Below, one piece after another: positions 36,780 to 45,676 of a DNA stretch of 64,000 nt (positions are counted from its first letter, which is position 1; each line of letters opens with the position of its first letter). A program made the translations under genes and the position numbers. The notes beneath the pieces are model-generated. The model saw nothing but the letters and a program-made list of their open reading frames with translations, had not been told where the DNA came from and made no database searches. Origin of the DNA: an uncultured Cellvibrio sp. (lineage in GTDB: Bacteria; Pseudomonadota; Gammaproteobacteria; Pseudomonadales; Cellvibrionaceae); the NCBI GenBank assembly GCA_937958105.1, contig CALFXJ010000006.1:62001-126000 (forward strand), written 5' to 3'.

Positions 36780-39374
36780 ATGCACATCGACATCCCCGGA
36801 TACAAAATCGTCAGCACGCTGGGCCAGGGTGGTATGGCGACCGTGTATCTGGCGATACAGACCTGCTTTGACCGTGAGGTGGCGCTTAAAGTTATGTCGC
36901 CGCATTTGTGCAGTGACCCGAGCTTTGGGGAACGTTTCCTGCGGGAGGCGCGGATTGTCGCCCAACTCATGCATCCCAATATTGTCACCGTTTACGACGT
37001 CGGGATTCACGAAGGACTCTACTACCTCGCGATGGAGTATCTGCCGGGGCATGAACTCAAGCATAAACGGTTTGAATTGACCCTGGTGGAGTCGCTGAAG
37101 GTCATTAAAGACATTGCGCGGGCGCTGGATTACGCGGGCCGGAAAGGCTATGTCCACCGTGATGTGAAGCCGGAAAATATCATGCTGCTCAATGAAGACG
37201 GGCGGGCGGTGCTGATGGATTTCGGTATTGCCCGCCCTTCGGATGTGGCTTCGGGTATGACCCAGACCGGAACGGCAATCGGTACCCCGCATTACATGAG
37301 CCCTGAGCAGGCGCGGGGTGTGCAGGTGGACAGCCGGGCTGACCTCTACAGTCTGGGCGTTGTGCTCTTTGTTCTGTTGACCGGCAGGGTACCCTTTGAT
37401 GCCGATTCCGCCGTGGTGGTGGGCATTAAGCATGTTTCCGAAGCGATTCCCCGTCTCCCCGCGCATCTTCAGATCTTCCAGCCGATCATTGACCGCGTGA
37501 TGGCCAAGGATCCCGGCCAGCGTTACCAGACGGGCAGTGAGCTGATTGCTGACCTGGATGCTGTTCCCACCGCTGAGATTCTCAAGGCGATGCGTGCCGA
37601 GGAGGCAGTGGTGGACTTTGCTGATAACGGCGGTCTGTCACCCACCATGGTCAATCCGCCGCCTTTACTGGCCGGTGAGCAGATCGTGGTGCACCCGGAT
37701 ACTCTGGTGGCCGGGACTTCCTCGGACCTTGAGAGTTACAGCGAGTCGGTTTCCGTTACTTCGGGCGCCGAACCGGGTGACGCCATGGAGAGCTTTACCA
37801 TCAGTGAGGAGGAGCGCGCCGAGCATCGCCATCACACTCAGGCAGAGCCGGGCCCTCGAGTTAAAGGATGGATTGTATTTGCACTGCTGTTACTGGCGAT
37901 CGGAGGGCTGGTTTATTTTCAGGCGGACCTGCGGCGTTACTGGCAGGAGTTCACCCAGCCGGTAGCCGGGCAACAGATACCTGGGATGAGCAGCCCTGAA
38001 TCCGGGACAGGGCAGGCGGTGAAAGTATCGCCATCCATGGAGGCGCTTCCACCGAACGGTGAAGATCCCTTGCCCTCTATCCAGCAGGCAGGGCCTGTCG
38101 TATCTCCCATCGCGGCTTCGGCGGCGTCCGACTGGTTACAGCAGGCCAGGCAGTTGCGTGAGCGGCTGGTTACTAACCCGGATGTGGCCGCTGATCTGGC
38201 GATTATTTATCGGGCTGCCCTGGTGGGTGCTGATGCCGCTGGCCAGGCGGCGGGACGCGAAGGTCTGGAAGAGCTGCAACACTTCTTCGCCGCCAGCATC
38301 ATCGGTGAGCTCAGCGCAGACAATCTGGATAACGCCAGGCGCTATGCCGCCACGGCCCGATCCATATTTGATGAGGCGGAGTATCACGTGGCGCTGACGG
38401 ATGCTTTCAACCGGTTGGTACAGCAGGAGGGGCTGCGGGAAAGGCTGCAACAGGCACAGTACTATCTGCGCGAGGGGGCATTGGACGAGCCTGCAGGAGA
38501 AAACGCGCTCGAGTTTTACCGGGCGGTGTTAACCGAGGACCCCTCCAACAGCGAAGCGCGGGCCGGGATACAGGCCGTGGCACAGCGCTTTGGCCAGCTG
38601 GCTCAGGACCATGGCGCGCAGGGCCGCAGCAGGCAGGCGTTGGCGCTGCTCGAAAAAGGACTGGCTCTGGCCCCGGCGAATCCCGATCTGCTCCAGCAAC
38701 AAACCGCGCTGCGCGAACAGGAGCAGCAGCGGCAGGCCCGGGAGCAGATCCTGCTGCGCAAGGCTGAATCACAGCACCTGGCAGGCCGGGTATTGGAGCC
38801 TCAGGGCGACAATGCCTATGAAACTTATCAGGGGCTACTGGAGCGTGATCAGGAAAATCCGGCTGCCTTGGAGGGTATGGCCCGTATTGAGCAGACGCTG
38901 ATCAACAACATTCGCGGACTGCTGGAGCGCCGCCGCTGGCTTGATGCCCAGGATGCAGTCGCCACGGCCCGCCAGCATTTTCCCCAGAGTCAGGCACTGC
39001 AGGCGTTGGAGACCCGGACAACGCAGCTACTGGAGCAGAATCAGCCGGTCATTACCCAGATGCTGATCAGTCATCGTGAAATCACTGATCTGCAGCAACC
39101 GCCGAGTGAATCAATTGCTGCTGACCGGACCATCTTTATTGTATTTGAGTACCAGAACTTCAAAGAGGGCACCTCGGTGCTCCAGGCGGTGCTTTACGAT
39201 GGCGCCCGCAGCCTGCAGATGGCTCAGGTGCCGGTGATCGTCAATGGCAGCAGCGGCATACAGCATTTTCGTATCGAACTGCCCATCTCCGGATTTGCCG
39301 AGGGGGGCTACCTGGTGGAACTGGCGCTGGACAGCAAAGTCTTGATGACCAGCCATTTCCGCGTCAAGAAATAA
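36780..39374 (+). CDS. Transmembrane Hanks-type Ser/Thr protein kinase with repeat-rich C-terminus
   Basis: An 864-residue kinase. The N-terminal catalytic domain (about 8-265) shows LGQGGMATVYLA, the ATP-site Lys in VALKVM, YVHRDVKPENIM, DFGIARPSD and GTPHYMSPEQARG, so it should be active. A linker leads to one transmembrane helix (about 362-380). The outer part (about 450-740) is helical and TPR-like with many Gln/Arg, and a beta-rich end (about 755-864) has the appearance of a small sensory or adhesion domain. ATG 36780 opens with no strong ribosome-binding site. The architecture resembles PpkA-type kinases, but no type VI secretion genes are nearby. It lies 279 bases after gspB and 42 before a lipoprotein gene. 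Confidence 0.93.
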   Translation: MHIDIPGYKIVSTLGQGGMATVYLAIQTCFDREVALKVMSPHLCSDPSFGERFLREARIVAQLMHPNIVTVYDVGIHEGLYYLAMEYLPGHELKHKRFELTLVESLKVIKDIARALDYAGRKGYVHRDVKPENIMLLNEDGRAVLMDFGIARPSDVASGMTQTGTAIGTPHYMSPEQARGVQVDSRADLYSLGVVLFVLLTGRVPFDADSAVVVGIKHVSEAIPRLPAHLQIFQPIIDRVMAKDPGQRYQTGSELIADLDAVPTAEILKAMRAEEAVVDFADNGGLSPTMVNPPPLLAGEQIVVHPDTLVAGTSSDLESYSESVSVTSGAEPGDAMESFTISEEERAEHRHHTQAEPGPRVKGWIVFALLLLAIGGLVYFQADLRRYWQEFTQPVAGQQIPGMSSPESGTGQAVKVSPSMEALPPNGEDPLPSIQQAGPVVSPIAASAASDWLQQARQLRERLVTNPDVAADLAIIYRAALVGADAAGQAAGREGLEELQHFFAASIIGELSADNLDNARRYAATARSIFDEAEYHVALTDAFNRLVQQEGLRERLQQAQYYLREGALDEPAGENALEFYRAVLTEDPSNSEARAGIQAVAQRFGQLAQDHGAQGRSRQALALLEKGLALAPANPDLLQQQTALREQEQQRQAREQILLRKAESQHLAGRVLEPQGDNAYETYQGLLERDQENPAALEGMARIEQTLINNIRGLLERRRWLDAQDAVATARQHFPQSQALQALETRTTQLLEQNQPVITQMLISHREITDLQQPPSESIAADRTIFIVFEYQNFKEGTSVLQAVLYDGARSLQMAQVPVIVNGSSGIQHFRIELPISGFAEGGYLVELALDSKVLMTSHFRVKK

Positions 39375-39416
39375 CCTCCAGCCTCGCCAGCTCATCAATA
39401 AGTCTGAGGAATCTTC

Positions 39417-40181
39417 ATGAAGTCATCCAATATCCTGCTGCTGTTGTCGACTGCCCTGCTGGGCGCCTGTCAGTTGCAGCCTGATATCCAGTATCTCAAA
39501 GACCAGAATCACCTGTTGCATGCCGAGCTGCAACAGGCGCAGGCGGACATTGTCCGTCTGAAAGACCAGGAGTGGGAGCTGCGTGAGCAGATAGAAGAGC
39601 TTCGCCGGGTAAACGATGTCCTCGATGTTGAAAAGATGTCCCGTATCCAGGAATCTTCGATATTGCGCGGGCAGGTGCGACGCTTCGTGCAGAGCCAGAT
39701 CGACGCCTATAAGGACTTTATGGTGCAGGGTGGTCTGCTGGATTACGTGGGCGGTGAGCTGGTTGAGCGCAGCCACCGTGAGGACAAGCCTTTGCTGCTG
39801 GTGGATCTGGCAAATCCAGTCCCTGCCGCCGGAACCCTGACGGGAGTGGGAGGTTACTTCTTCCGGCCGGGGAAATTCCGGGTGAACGTCCTGCGCCCGG
39901 TGGACGATAAACTCGTCGTCATCTGGGACAGCAATCCCTTGCAGGTGTTTCAGACGGGGATCAATCAGCTGAACTTCCCGGTCAGTGTGGTGGTCGAGGC
40001 GGGAGATGTTATCGCCTATCAGTTTGATGAGGGTGTCATGGCCAGCTTTGACGAGGGCACGGGCGACACACGTTTCCAGACGAACCCGGTAAAGCTGGGG
40101 GAGTTACTCAAGCCGGGCTCATTGACCGGCGAGAAGCGCAAGCGGGCTTATTCTCTGGGAGTTTATGGATTGTTGAATTGA
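39417..40181 (+). CDS. Lipoprotein with coiled coil, downstream of the kinase gene
   Basis: I do not recognise this 254-residue protein. It has a lipoprotein signal with lipobox LLGAC (Cys18), then a coiled coil (about 25-85, with many Gln, Leu and Glu), and a beta-rich domain (about 100-240) including GVGGYFFRPGKFRV and a late GELLKPGSL. The residue after Cys18 is Gln, not Asp, so outer-membrane sorting is expected. It starts 42 bases after the kinase stop, so the two are likely one operon and the lipoprotein may span to the periplasmic part of the kinase. No homologous function can be given. Confidence 0.85.
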   Translation: MKSSNILLLLSTALLGACQLQPDIQYLKDQNHLLHAELQQAQADIVRLKDQEWELREQIEELRRVNDVLDVEKMSRIQESSILRGQVRRFVQSQIDAYKDFMVQGGLLDYVGGELVERSHREDKPLLLVDLANPVPAAGTLTGVGGYFFRPGKFRVNVLRPVDDKLVVIWDSNPLQVFQTGINQLNFPVSVVVEAGDVIAYQFDEGVMASFDEGTGDTRFQTNPVKLGELLKPGSLTGEKRKRAYSLGVYGLLN

Positions 40182-40306
40182 ATACAGACGCGGTTATCAC
40201 TCGCTGGCTATTTTATTCGTTATAGTTAGCAGCTTTGACAGTCCCTGGTATCAACAACAGGGCCCCAGAGATGTACCGGGCGCCCCCAATAATAATGGAA
40301 TGATTT

Positions 40307-40855
40307 ATGAAGCGTTTACTTGCTGTAGTCATGTCACTGGTTTCGGTCTGCGCCATGGCCGATAACGAGCGCGGTTTTTACGTCGGTGTCGGTATGGCAG
40401 AATTTATGTACGACGATGAAACCATCGATGTAAGCAATGCCCGCACCGCGGAAATCCTTGGTGGATATAAATATAACGCTGCTCTGGGAGTAGAGGTTCG
40501 TTACGGTACCGGCGTCAGTGAAGGCAAGAGCAAGAACGATGCAACAGCCGGGCGGCTCAAACGGGAGATCGACAGCTATTACGCCGTTTATTACAAACCT
40601 GAATTAGTCAACGACGAAGCCAAACTTTATCTGTTGCTGGGATACATGGACATGGATGCGACGGAAACCCTGCATGCACCTGACGGCACAGAAACGCTGC
40701 AGGCTGATTTTTCACAGTCAGGCGCATCCTACGGTATTGGTGTCGGCTTTATCCTTAATGAACGTTTTAACTTCAACGTGGAGTACCGGACCTTGCCGGA
40801 ACACCGCAATACCGAAACCGAAATTGTCAGCGCTAATTTTGATTACCGGTTCTAA
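40307..40855 (+). CDS. Small outer-membrane beta-barrel protein
   Basis: The 182-residue product has a signal peptide (cut after CAMA, near residue 18) and then alternating strands such as RGFYVGVGMAEFMY and YGIGVGFILNERFNFNVEYR, ending in NFDYRF with a final phenylalanine. This is the shape of an eight-stranded OmpA/OmpW-like or opacity-family barrel. It is a single gene with its own terminator, 125 bases after the lipoprotein gene. The role is unknown; a connection with the kinase and lipoprotein is possible from position only. Confidence 0.85.
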   Translation: MKRLLAVVMSLVSVCAMADNERGFYVGVGMAEFMYDDETIDVSNARTAEILGGYKYNAALGVEVRYGTGVSEGKSKNDATAGRLKREIDSYYAVYYKPELVNDEAKLYLLLGYMDMDATETLHAPDGTETLQADFSQSGASYGIGVGFILNERFNFNVEYRTLPEHRNTETEIVSANFDYRF

Positions 40856-40857
40856 TC

Positions 40858-40888
40858 GAAAAACGGGGCTTGCACAGCCCCGTTTTTT
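40858..40888. terminator. Intrinsic terminator between barrel gene and bfr
   Basis: ACGGGGCT (40863-40870) pairs with AGCCCCGT (40876-40883) around TGCAC, with six T after and A before. It serves both convergent genes. Confidence 0.9.
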
Positions 40889-40902
40889 ATTCAGTGAATG
40901 AC

Positions 40903-41370
40903 TTATCCCATCTTGCTTTGCAGATAATTCTGCAGGCCTACGGTATCGATCAGGGATAACTGAGTTTCCAGCCAGTCCACATGTTCTTCTTCAGATTCGA
41001 GAATCTCTTTCAGTAAATCCCGGCTGACAAAATCATTAACTGACTCACACAGGATAATGCCTTCGCGCAGATCCGGGATGGCCTTGAGCTCCAGGTTCAA
41101 GTCAGACCGGAGCATCTCTGGTGTGTTCTCACCGATATGCAGTTTTCCAAGATCCTGCAGGTTGGGGATGCCTTCCAGGAAAAGGATGCGTTCGATCAAC
41201 GCATCAGCGTGTTTCATCTCATCAATGGATTCATGGTATTCGTGGTCAGCCAGTTCTTTCAGGCCAAAATTCTTATACATGCGGGCGTGGAGGAAATATT
41301 GATTGATCGCCACCAGCTCATTTCCCAGTACTTTATTCAGTACAGCAATTACCTTGACGTCACCTTTCAT
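40903..41370 (-). CDS. bfr: Bacterioferritin
   Basis: A 24-mer iron-storage ferritin of 155 aa. Ferroxidase ligands are seen in LNKVLGNELVAINQYF and ADHEYHESIDEMKHAD; the Met in DEMKHAD (Met52) is the haem ligand of true bacterioferritins, so it is the haem type. The later ESEEEHVDWLETQL holds the remaining ligands. A GGAGA site precedes the ATG. The bfd gene, whose product releases iron from Bfr in Pseudomonas, lies 180 bases upstream on the same strand, a normal pairing. Confidence 0.96.
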   Translation of the reverse strand: MKGDVKVIAVLNKVLGNELVAINQYFLHARMYKNFGLKELADHEYHESIDEMKHADALIERILFLEGIPNLQDLGKLHIGENTPEMLRSDLNLELKAIPDLREGIILCESVNDFVSRDLLKEILESEEEHVDWLETQLSLIDTVGLQNYLQSKMG

Positions 41371-41550
41371 AATGGTCTCCTTAGAGCGGTGAGAGGATAA
41401 ATGATCGCCATGAAGTAGCAGACGCCGCCGGCGAATTAGACCGACAGTCTGGTGATATTTATCCGTATCGTCAAGCTAAGCTGTTGATGGATAAGGAAAA
41501 ATAAAAAGAAGGAGAAGTATTCTGATTACGTTTCGAGGTAAAAACGCACC

Positions 41551-41760
41551 TCAGGCTACCGCATAATACTGAAGTTCAGCCTGAGAGGCTGGCGCTTCTG
41601 CAAGGGTTTCCTGGATGATCTCGCGGGCGGTAATACCACACTTTCCGCATTGACTGGCGACGCCCAGGCATTTACGTAAGTGGCCAACTGAGGTTGCGCC
41701 TTCATAGACGGCTTCTTTGATCTGGCTATCGGTAACACCTTTGCACAAGCAGACGTACAT
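41551..41760 (-). CDS. bfd: Bacterioferritin-associated ferredoxin
   Basis: The 69-residue 2Fe-2S protein Bfd reduces the haem of bacterioferritin and so mobilises iron. The four ligand cysteines are Cys4 and Cys6 in MYVCLCKGVTD and the pair in QCGKCG near residue 40. ATG 41760 is chosen because MYVCLCKG is the family start. Two Fur-box-like stretches lie about 55-95 bases upstream, fitting the known iron-starvation induction of bfd. It lies next to bfr and upstream of a divergent peroxiredoxin gene. Confidence 0.93.
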   Translation of the reverse strand: MYVCLCKGVTDSQIKEAVYEGATSVGHLRKCLGVASQCGKCGITAREIIQETLAEAPASQAELQYYAVA

Positions 41761-41814
41761 AACGCATCCTCGAGGATCACAACTGAAGGGTGAGTAGGTT
41801 TGGATACTAATGTT

Positions 41815-41854
41815 AATGAGAATCGATGTCAATGATTCATGAGAATGATTGTTG
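41815..41854 (-). promoter_or_regulatory. Two Fur-box-like stretches upstream of bfd
   Basis: The stretches AATGAGAATCGATGTCAAT and ATTCATGAGAATGATTGTT carry repeated GATAAT/ATTATC-like hexamers as in the Fur consensus. Iron repression of bfd fits. The match is by eye, not scored. Confidence 0.5.
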
Positions 41855-41965
41855 TTTATAATATTTGTCCCTATTTTCAAGGAAATATGCAGTAACGGGT
41901 TATAGGGAAAAGCCGGGGAGGGTTATATATAAAATCAATATGACTCAACGGAAGGGGTGTGTATC

Positions 41966-42002
41966 ATAGCTGGCTACTATTGGCTAAATAGTATTTAATT
42001 GG
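41966..42002 (+). promoter_or_regulatory. OxyR-type site upstream of the second peroxiredoxin gene
   Basis: It reads ATAG-N7-CTAT-N7-ATAG-N7-TTGG against the OxyR consensus ATAG-N7-CTAT-N7-ATAG-N7-CTAT. Three of four tetramers are exact and all three spacings match. It lies 112-148 bases before the start. The rest of this 353-base gap holds the Fur-like sites and no gene. Confidence 0.6.
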
Positions 42003-42113
42003 GAAAACCTTGCGCATGGCGCTGACCAGGTATCCCAATTTTTTAAGTTTTCAGGGCATGAACTATACGTTCGTGCCATTTTTTAACCACCCGTCATATA
42101 TAGGAGAATCAAC

Positions 42114-42716
42114 ATGGGCGTATTAGTAGGTAAACCAGCACCGGATTTTACAGCTGCTGCTGTTCTGGGTAATGGTGAAATTGTTGACAGCTACACCTTG
42201 TCCTCCGCGATCAAGGGTAAGAAAGCCGTAGTTTTCTTTTACCCCCTGGACTTCACCTTTGTATGTCCTTCTGAGCTGCTGGCGTTCGATCACCGTATTG
42301 CTGAATTCCAAAAGCGCAATGTAGAAGTCATTGGTGTGTCTATTGACTCCCAGTTCTCTCACAACGCATGGCGTAACACCCCCGTAAACGAAGGTGGTAT
42401 TGGCCCGGTGAAATACACTCTGGTAGCTGACGTTAAGCACGAAATCTGCCGTGCATACGACGTTGAATCAGAAGGTGGTGTGGCTTTCCGTGGTTCTTTC
42501 CTGATCGACGAAGAAGGCGTAGTCCGTCACCAGGTTGTTAACGATCTGCCGCTGGGCCGTAACGTTGACGAGATGCTGCGTATGGTTGACGCGCTGGCTT
42601 TCCACCAGGAGCACGGTGAAGTATGTCCGGCTGGCTGGAAAGACGGTGATGCCGGTATGGACGCATCTCCTGCAGGTGTGGCCAAGTACTTGAGCCAGCA
42701 CGGCGACAAGCTCTAA
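42114..42716 (+). CDS. 2-Cys peroxiredoxin
   Basis: This thiol peroxidase (200 aa) has its peroxidatic Cys51 in DFTFVCPSEL and its resolving Cys171 in GEVCPAGW. The GGIG motif that helps over-oxidation sensitivity is present, but the partner YF motif near the C-terminus is YL, so sensitivity may be partial. It differs from ahpC in this window and would use thioredoxin rather than AhpF. AGGAG precedes ATG 42114. It is a single gene, with an OxyR-type site upstream and a strong terminator after it. Confidence 0.95.
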   Translation: MGVLVGKPAPDFTAAAVLGNGEIVDSYTLSSAIKGKKAVVFFYPLDFTFVCPSELLAFDHRIAEFQKRNVEVIGVSIDSQFSHNAWRNTPVNEGGIGPVKYTLVADVKHEICRAYDVESEGGVAFRGSFLIDEEGVVRHQVVNDLPLGRNVDEMLRMVDALAFHQEHGEVCPAGWKDGDAGMDASPAGVAKYLSQHGDKL

Positions 42717-42735
42717 TCAGTGATATCTGGCTGAT

Positions 42736-42767
42736 GAAAAACCCGGCTCACAAGGCCGGGTTTTTTT
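42736..42767 (+). terminator. Intrinsic terminator after the peroxiredoxin gene
   Basis: AACCCGGC (42740-42747) pairs with GCCGGGTT (42755-42762), followed by a T-run. It lies before the ung start and argues against the longer ung frame. Confidence 0.9.
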
Positions 42768-42862
42768 GTATCCGAAATCAGGAAAGCGGCAGCAGAGGCG
42801 GGATTTTCCTGATTGATTTTGCTAGGCTACGGCCCCGTTTGAACAGGCCAGGTTTGCATTTT

Positions 42863-43549
42863 ATGACGAGCACTGCACGTAAGATTGATCTCGATCCGAG
42901 CTGGCTGGCACATCTGGCCCCGGAGTTTGATAAACCCTACATGAAGCAGTTGAAGGCGTTCCTGCTGCAGCAGAAGCAGCAGGGTAAGGTCATCTTTCCT
43001 CCCTCGAAACAGATATTTAACGCCTTCAATACCACGCCGCTGGATAACGTCAAAGTCGTTATCCTTGGCCAGGACCCATATCACGGACCGGGACAGGCTC
43101 ATGGTCTGTGTTTTTCAGTACAGCCGGGGGTGGCCGCGCCGCCCTCGCTACAGAATATCTTCAAGGAAATCGCTCGCGATCTGGACATAGCACCACCCGG
43201 TCATGGATGTCTGCAGGCCTGGGCAGAAAGAGGGGTGTTACTGCTTAATGCTACCTTGACGGTAGAACGTGGTCTGGCCGGATCGCATCAGGGGCAGGGG
43301 TGGGAGCAGTTCACGGATCGGGCGATTCAGGTGGTAAATGAACACGGTGACGGTGTGGTGTTCATGCTGTGGGGCAGCTATGCCCAGAAAAAAGGGCAGT
43401 TTATCGACACCCGTAAACATCTGGTTCTCAAATCCCCCCATCCATCGCCCTTATCGGCCCATCGCGGATTCCTGGGCAATGGTCACTTCTCCAAAGCCAA
43501 TCAATATCTGGAACAACACGGCAAGGCGCCCATTGACTGGCGTTTGTAA
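42863..43549 (+). CDS. ung: Uracil-DNA glycosylase
   Basis: Ung removes uracil from DNA at the start of base-excision repair. The 228-residue product has the catalytic-Asp motif GQDPYHGPGQAHG, the FSVQPGVAAPPSLQNI loop and the DNA-gripping HPSPLSAHRGF loop. ATG 42863 (MTSTARKI) is chosen; an in-frame start at 42734 would add 43 residues that run through the peroxiredoxin terminator. The gene stands alone and is convergent with the HDOD gene. Confidence 0.96.
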   Translation: MTSTARKIDLDPSWLAHLAPEFDKPYMKQLKAFLLQQKQQGKVIFPPSKQIFNAFNTTPLDNVKVVILGQDPYHGPGQAHGLCFSVQPGVAAPPSLQNIFKEIARDLDIAPPGHGCLQAWAERGVLLLNATLTVERGLAGSHQGQGWEQFTDRAIQVVNEHGDGVVFMLWGSYAQKKGQFIDTRKHLVLKSPHPSPLSAHRGFLGNGHFSKANQYLEQHGKAPIDWRL

Positions 43550-43565
43550 CATGCGCGCTGTTGAG

Positions 43566-44402
43566 CTAGCTCAACAGCGCCATGGCGGCTTCCATCTCGG
43601 CTGACAGGTCTTCAGATTCAGCAAGCTGAATGTCCGGGTCCATCTGTAAGCGTTCAAAAGCCGTCACTTGGTGATAATCCACCTGGCCCATGGGGGTGTC
43701 CGTGCCCACGTAGCTCTGCAACATCGCTACGGTAACGATGTCCGCATAATCTGCCTTAGGGGCAGAGCGGGAGAAGTTGATATGCTCGGAAGGAATATGA
43801 GCCAGCTCCTCCGGGAATCCCCAGGTTTTCAGGATCATATCGCCGATAGGCGCGTGCAGACTCTCAATAACCTTATCCAGCGTCAGGCTATCGCTCAGCA
43901 GCGCGGGATTTTCTTCGGCATAGGTCAGTATCGGCAGCACGCCGATTTTATGGACCAATCCGGCCAGCGTGGCCTGATCCGGCCGCAGGCGGGTGTAGTG
44001 CCTGCACAGTACGTGGCAGATGCCGGCGATCTCGCTGGAACGGCTCCAGACCTCGCGCATCCGCATATCGACCAGGTCAGAGGTGGCCTGGAACATCTGT
44101 TCCATGGCAAGACCCGTGGCAATATTACTGGTGTAGGCGATGCCCAGCCGCATGACAGCTGCTTTCAGGTCCTCGATCGGGCGGCTCGCTCTCAGGAGGG
44201 GGCTGTTTGCCACCCGCACAATGCGCGCGCTGAGTGCTGCGTCATTACCAATAACCTGTGTGAGTTTTTCCAGGTCGGCCTTGGGATCATCGGCCACTTC
44301 TCTGACTCGCAGAGCGACTTCGGGCAAGGTGGGCAGGACAAGGCGATCACTTTTAATTGCCGCAATAATTTCCTGGCGGACTTTTTCTACGATTAGGCTC
44401 AT
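43566..44402 (-). CDS. HDOD domain protein
   Basis: A 278-residue HDOD protein, a metal-free relative of HD phosphohydrolases that acts as a signalling scaffold. The N-terminal LPTLPEVALRVREVADDPKAD and the VIGNDAALSARIVRVANSP stretch are the family hallmark, and ATLAGLVHKIGVLPIL follows. HD residues are not conserved as an enzyme, as usual for HDOD. No receiver or other domain is attached. It lies between ung and ygfZ and its role here is unknown; such proteins often affect motility, biofilm or c-di-GMP output. Confidence 0.88.
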   Translation of the reverse strand: MSLIVEKVRQEIIAAIKSDRLVLPTLPEVALRVREVADDPKADLEKLTQVIGNDAALSARIVRVANSPLLRASRPIEDLKAAVMRLGIAYTSNIATGLAMEQMFQATSDLVDMRMREVWSRSSEIAGICHVLCRHYTRLRPDQATLAGLVHKIGVLPILTYAEENPALLSDSLTLDKVIESLHAPIGDMILKTWGFPEELAHIPSEHINFSRSAPKADYADIVTVAMLQSYVGTDTPMGQVDYHQVTAFERLQMDPDIQLAESEDLSAEMEAAMALLS

Positions 44403-44450
44403 CGGGGACTCTATCTTTCTTCTCAGTAAAACGATCGCCGGTGCGATACA

Positions 44451-45467
44451 TCAGTTTTTTTCTTCACTAGGTATAGCATAAGGAAGTGACATGGGTTCGA
44501 CTTTTTTATCCCCCTGCCAGGCATCAGTGAGTTGCTCATCAACAATATTCGCCAAGGCTTCCATGCGATCCTGACCGGCACGGGCGGCCATAACAATCTC
44601 ACCAATGCTGCTGCCCTGGCTGTTGTTGATGGGCGTACCGGGGCGTGGCACCTCCTGGTCCGCTTCAAAACCGATGCGATGCATATGCCGTTTTAAGGTA
44701 CCGCGATAATGCAGGCGCGCCACAATTTCCTGCCCGGTATAACAGCCTTTGCGGAAATTAACCGCGTTTACGAGCTGATAGTTCAACGCCTGGGGTGTGA
44801 ACAGTTCATGACTTTCCGGGCGCACTTCACCGATACCCGCGCGAATATCCAGCAGTGTCCAGAGATTTTCTCCGGCGGGGACCGTGGTTGCGGACAATGT
44901 TGCGATGATCTCTTCCGCATCCGCTCCCAGCCAGCATTCATATCGCTGGGTGTCCAGTTTGGTGATGATATGGTCGTCGGAAGCAAACCATGCATCCACT
45001 TGCTCAGGCACATCGGTGAATACTGAACACAATAATGTTTCGGCGGCGGGGCCGCTTAAGCCAATGCGACGGTATTCCAGGGTGCGGTCGTGTAATTTGG
45101 CTTTGGAAAAAACGATATATTTTCCAAACGTTGCCAGCGCTTTCTCCATCAGGCCCTGGTGCATGCGCAGCAGGATGCGTTGTTCATCAAGTTGCAGTGC
45201 CCGAAAGCTCACCAGCATGCGGCCTTTGATGTTGCACTGAGCTCCCAGGCGAGTTACGCCGCTGGCCAGTTCGCGGATGTCACAGGTAACCTGGCCCTGC
45301 AGAAATTTTGCGGCATCCGGGCCTTCAACACCCAGCAAACCATAGTGGTCAAGAGTTACCAGAAACGTTTGTGCGGAAAACTCAGGGGTGTCAATCAATT
45401 TGAGCGCGGATTGATCAGCTGTAGTCAATGATTCGGTCACGGTTGAACTCCCATCGAAAAAATGCAT
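44451..45467 (-). CDS. ygfZ: YgfZ folate-binding tRNA-modifying / Fe-S protein
   Basis: YgfZ is a folate-dependent protein that helps repair or activate certain Fe-S enzymes, such as MiaB. The 338-residue product has the GCVT-like fold and the family hallmark KGCYTGQEIVAR with its conserved Cys, plus LLGVEGPDAAKFLQGQVTCD. ATG 45467 or a GTG three codons upstream (45476) could start it; no clear ribosome-binding site decides. It is divergent from sdhE-ygfX, the same arrangement as in E. coli. Confidence 0.92.
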   Translation of the reverse strand: MHFFDGSSTVTESLTTADQSALKLIDTPEFSAQTFLVTLDHYGLLGVEGPDAAKFLQGQVTCDIRELASGVTRLGAQCNIKGRMLVSFRALQLDEQRILLRMHQGLMEKALATFGKYIVFSKAKLHDRTLEYRRIGLSGPAAETLLCSVFTDVPEQVDAWFASDDHIITKLDTQRYECWLGADAEEIIATLSATTVPAGENLWTLLDIRAGIGEVRPESHELFTPQALNYQLVNAVNFRKGCYTGQEIVARLHYRGTLKRHMHRIGFEADQEVPRPGTPINNSQGSSIGEIVMAARAGQDRMEALANIVDEQLTDAWQGDKKVEPMSLPYAIPSEEKN

Positions 45468-45676
45468 TACCAGCACATGATGCCGGCCATGATAGAGCTA
45501 TCTGCTGAAGAGCAAAAGCCGCTGCCGGTGTTTGATCGCAGAATGAACTTTTCGGAGGCGCCTGTTTAACGGGATAATCGCGCCCCCAGCGGCCCGGCAC
45601 CTTAAACGCTGCTGGCGAGGCTGGGGAATTACGTTATACTGCCCAACCGTTTTATCAGGTCAGCAGGTAGTGAATT

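Noticed and set aside
36780..39374. Type VI secretion kinase PpkA
   Set aside because: The domain layout is similar, but no type VI secretion genes are present in this window.
42734..42862. Longer N-terminus for ung
   Set aside because: It runs through the peroxiredoxin terminator and gives residues foreign to the family.
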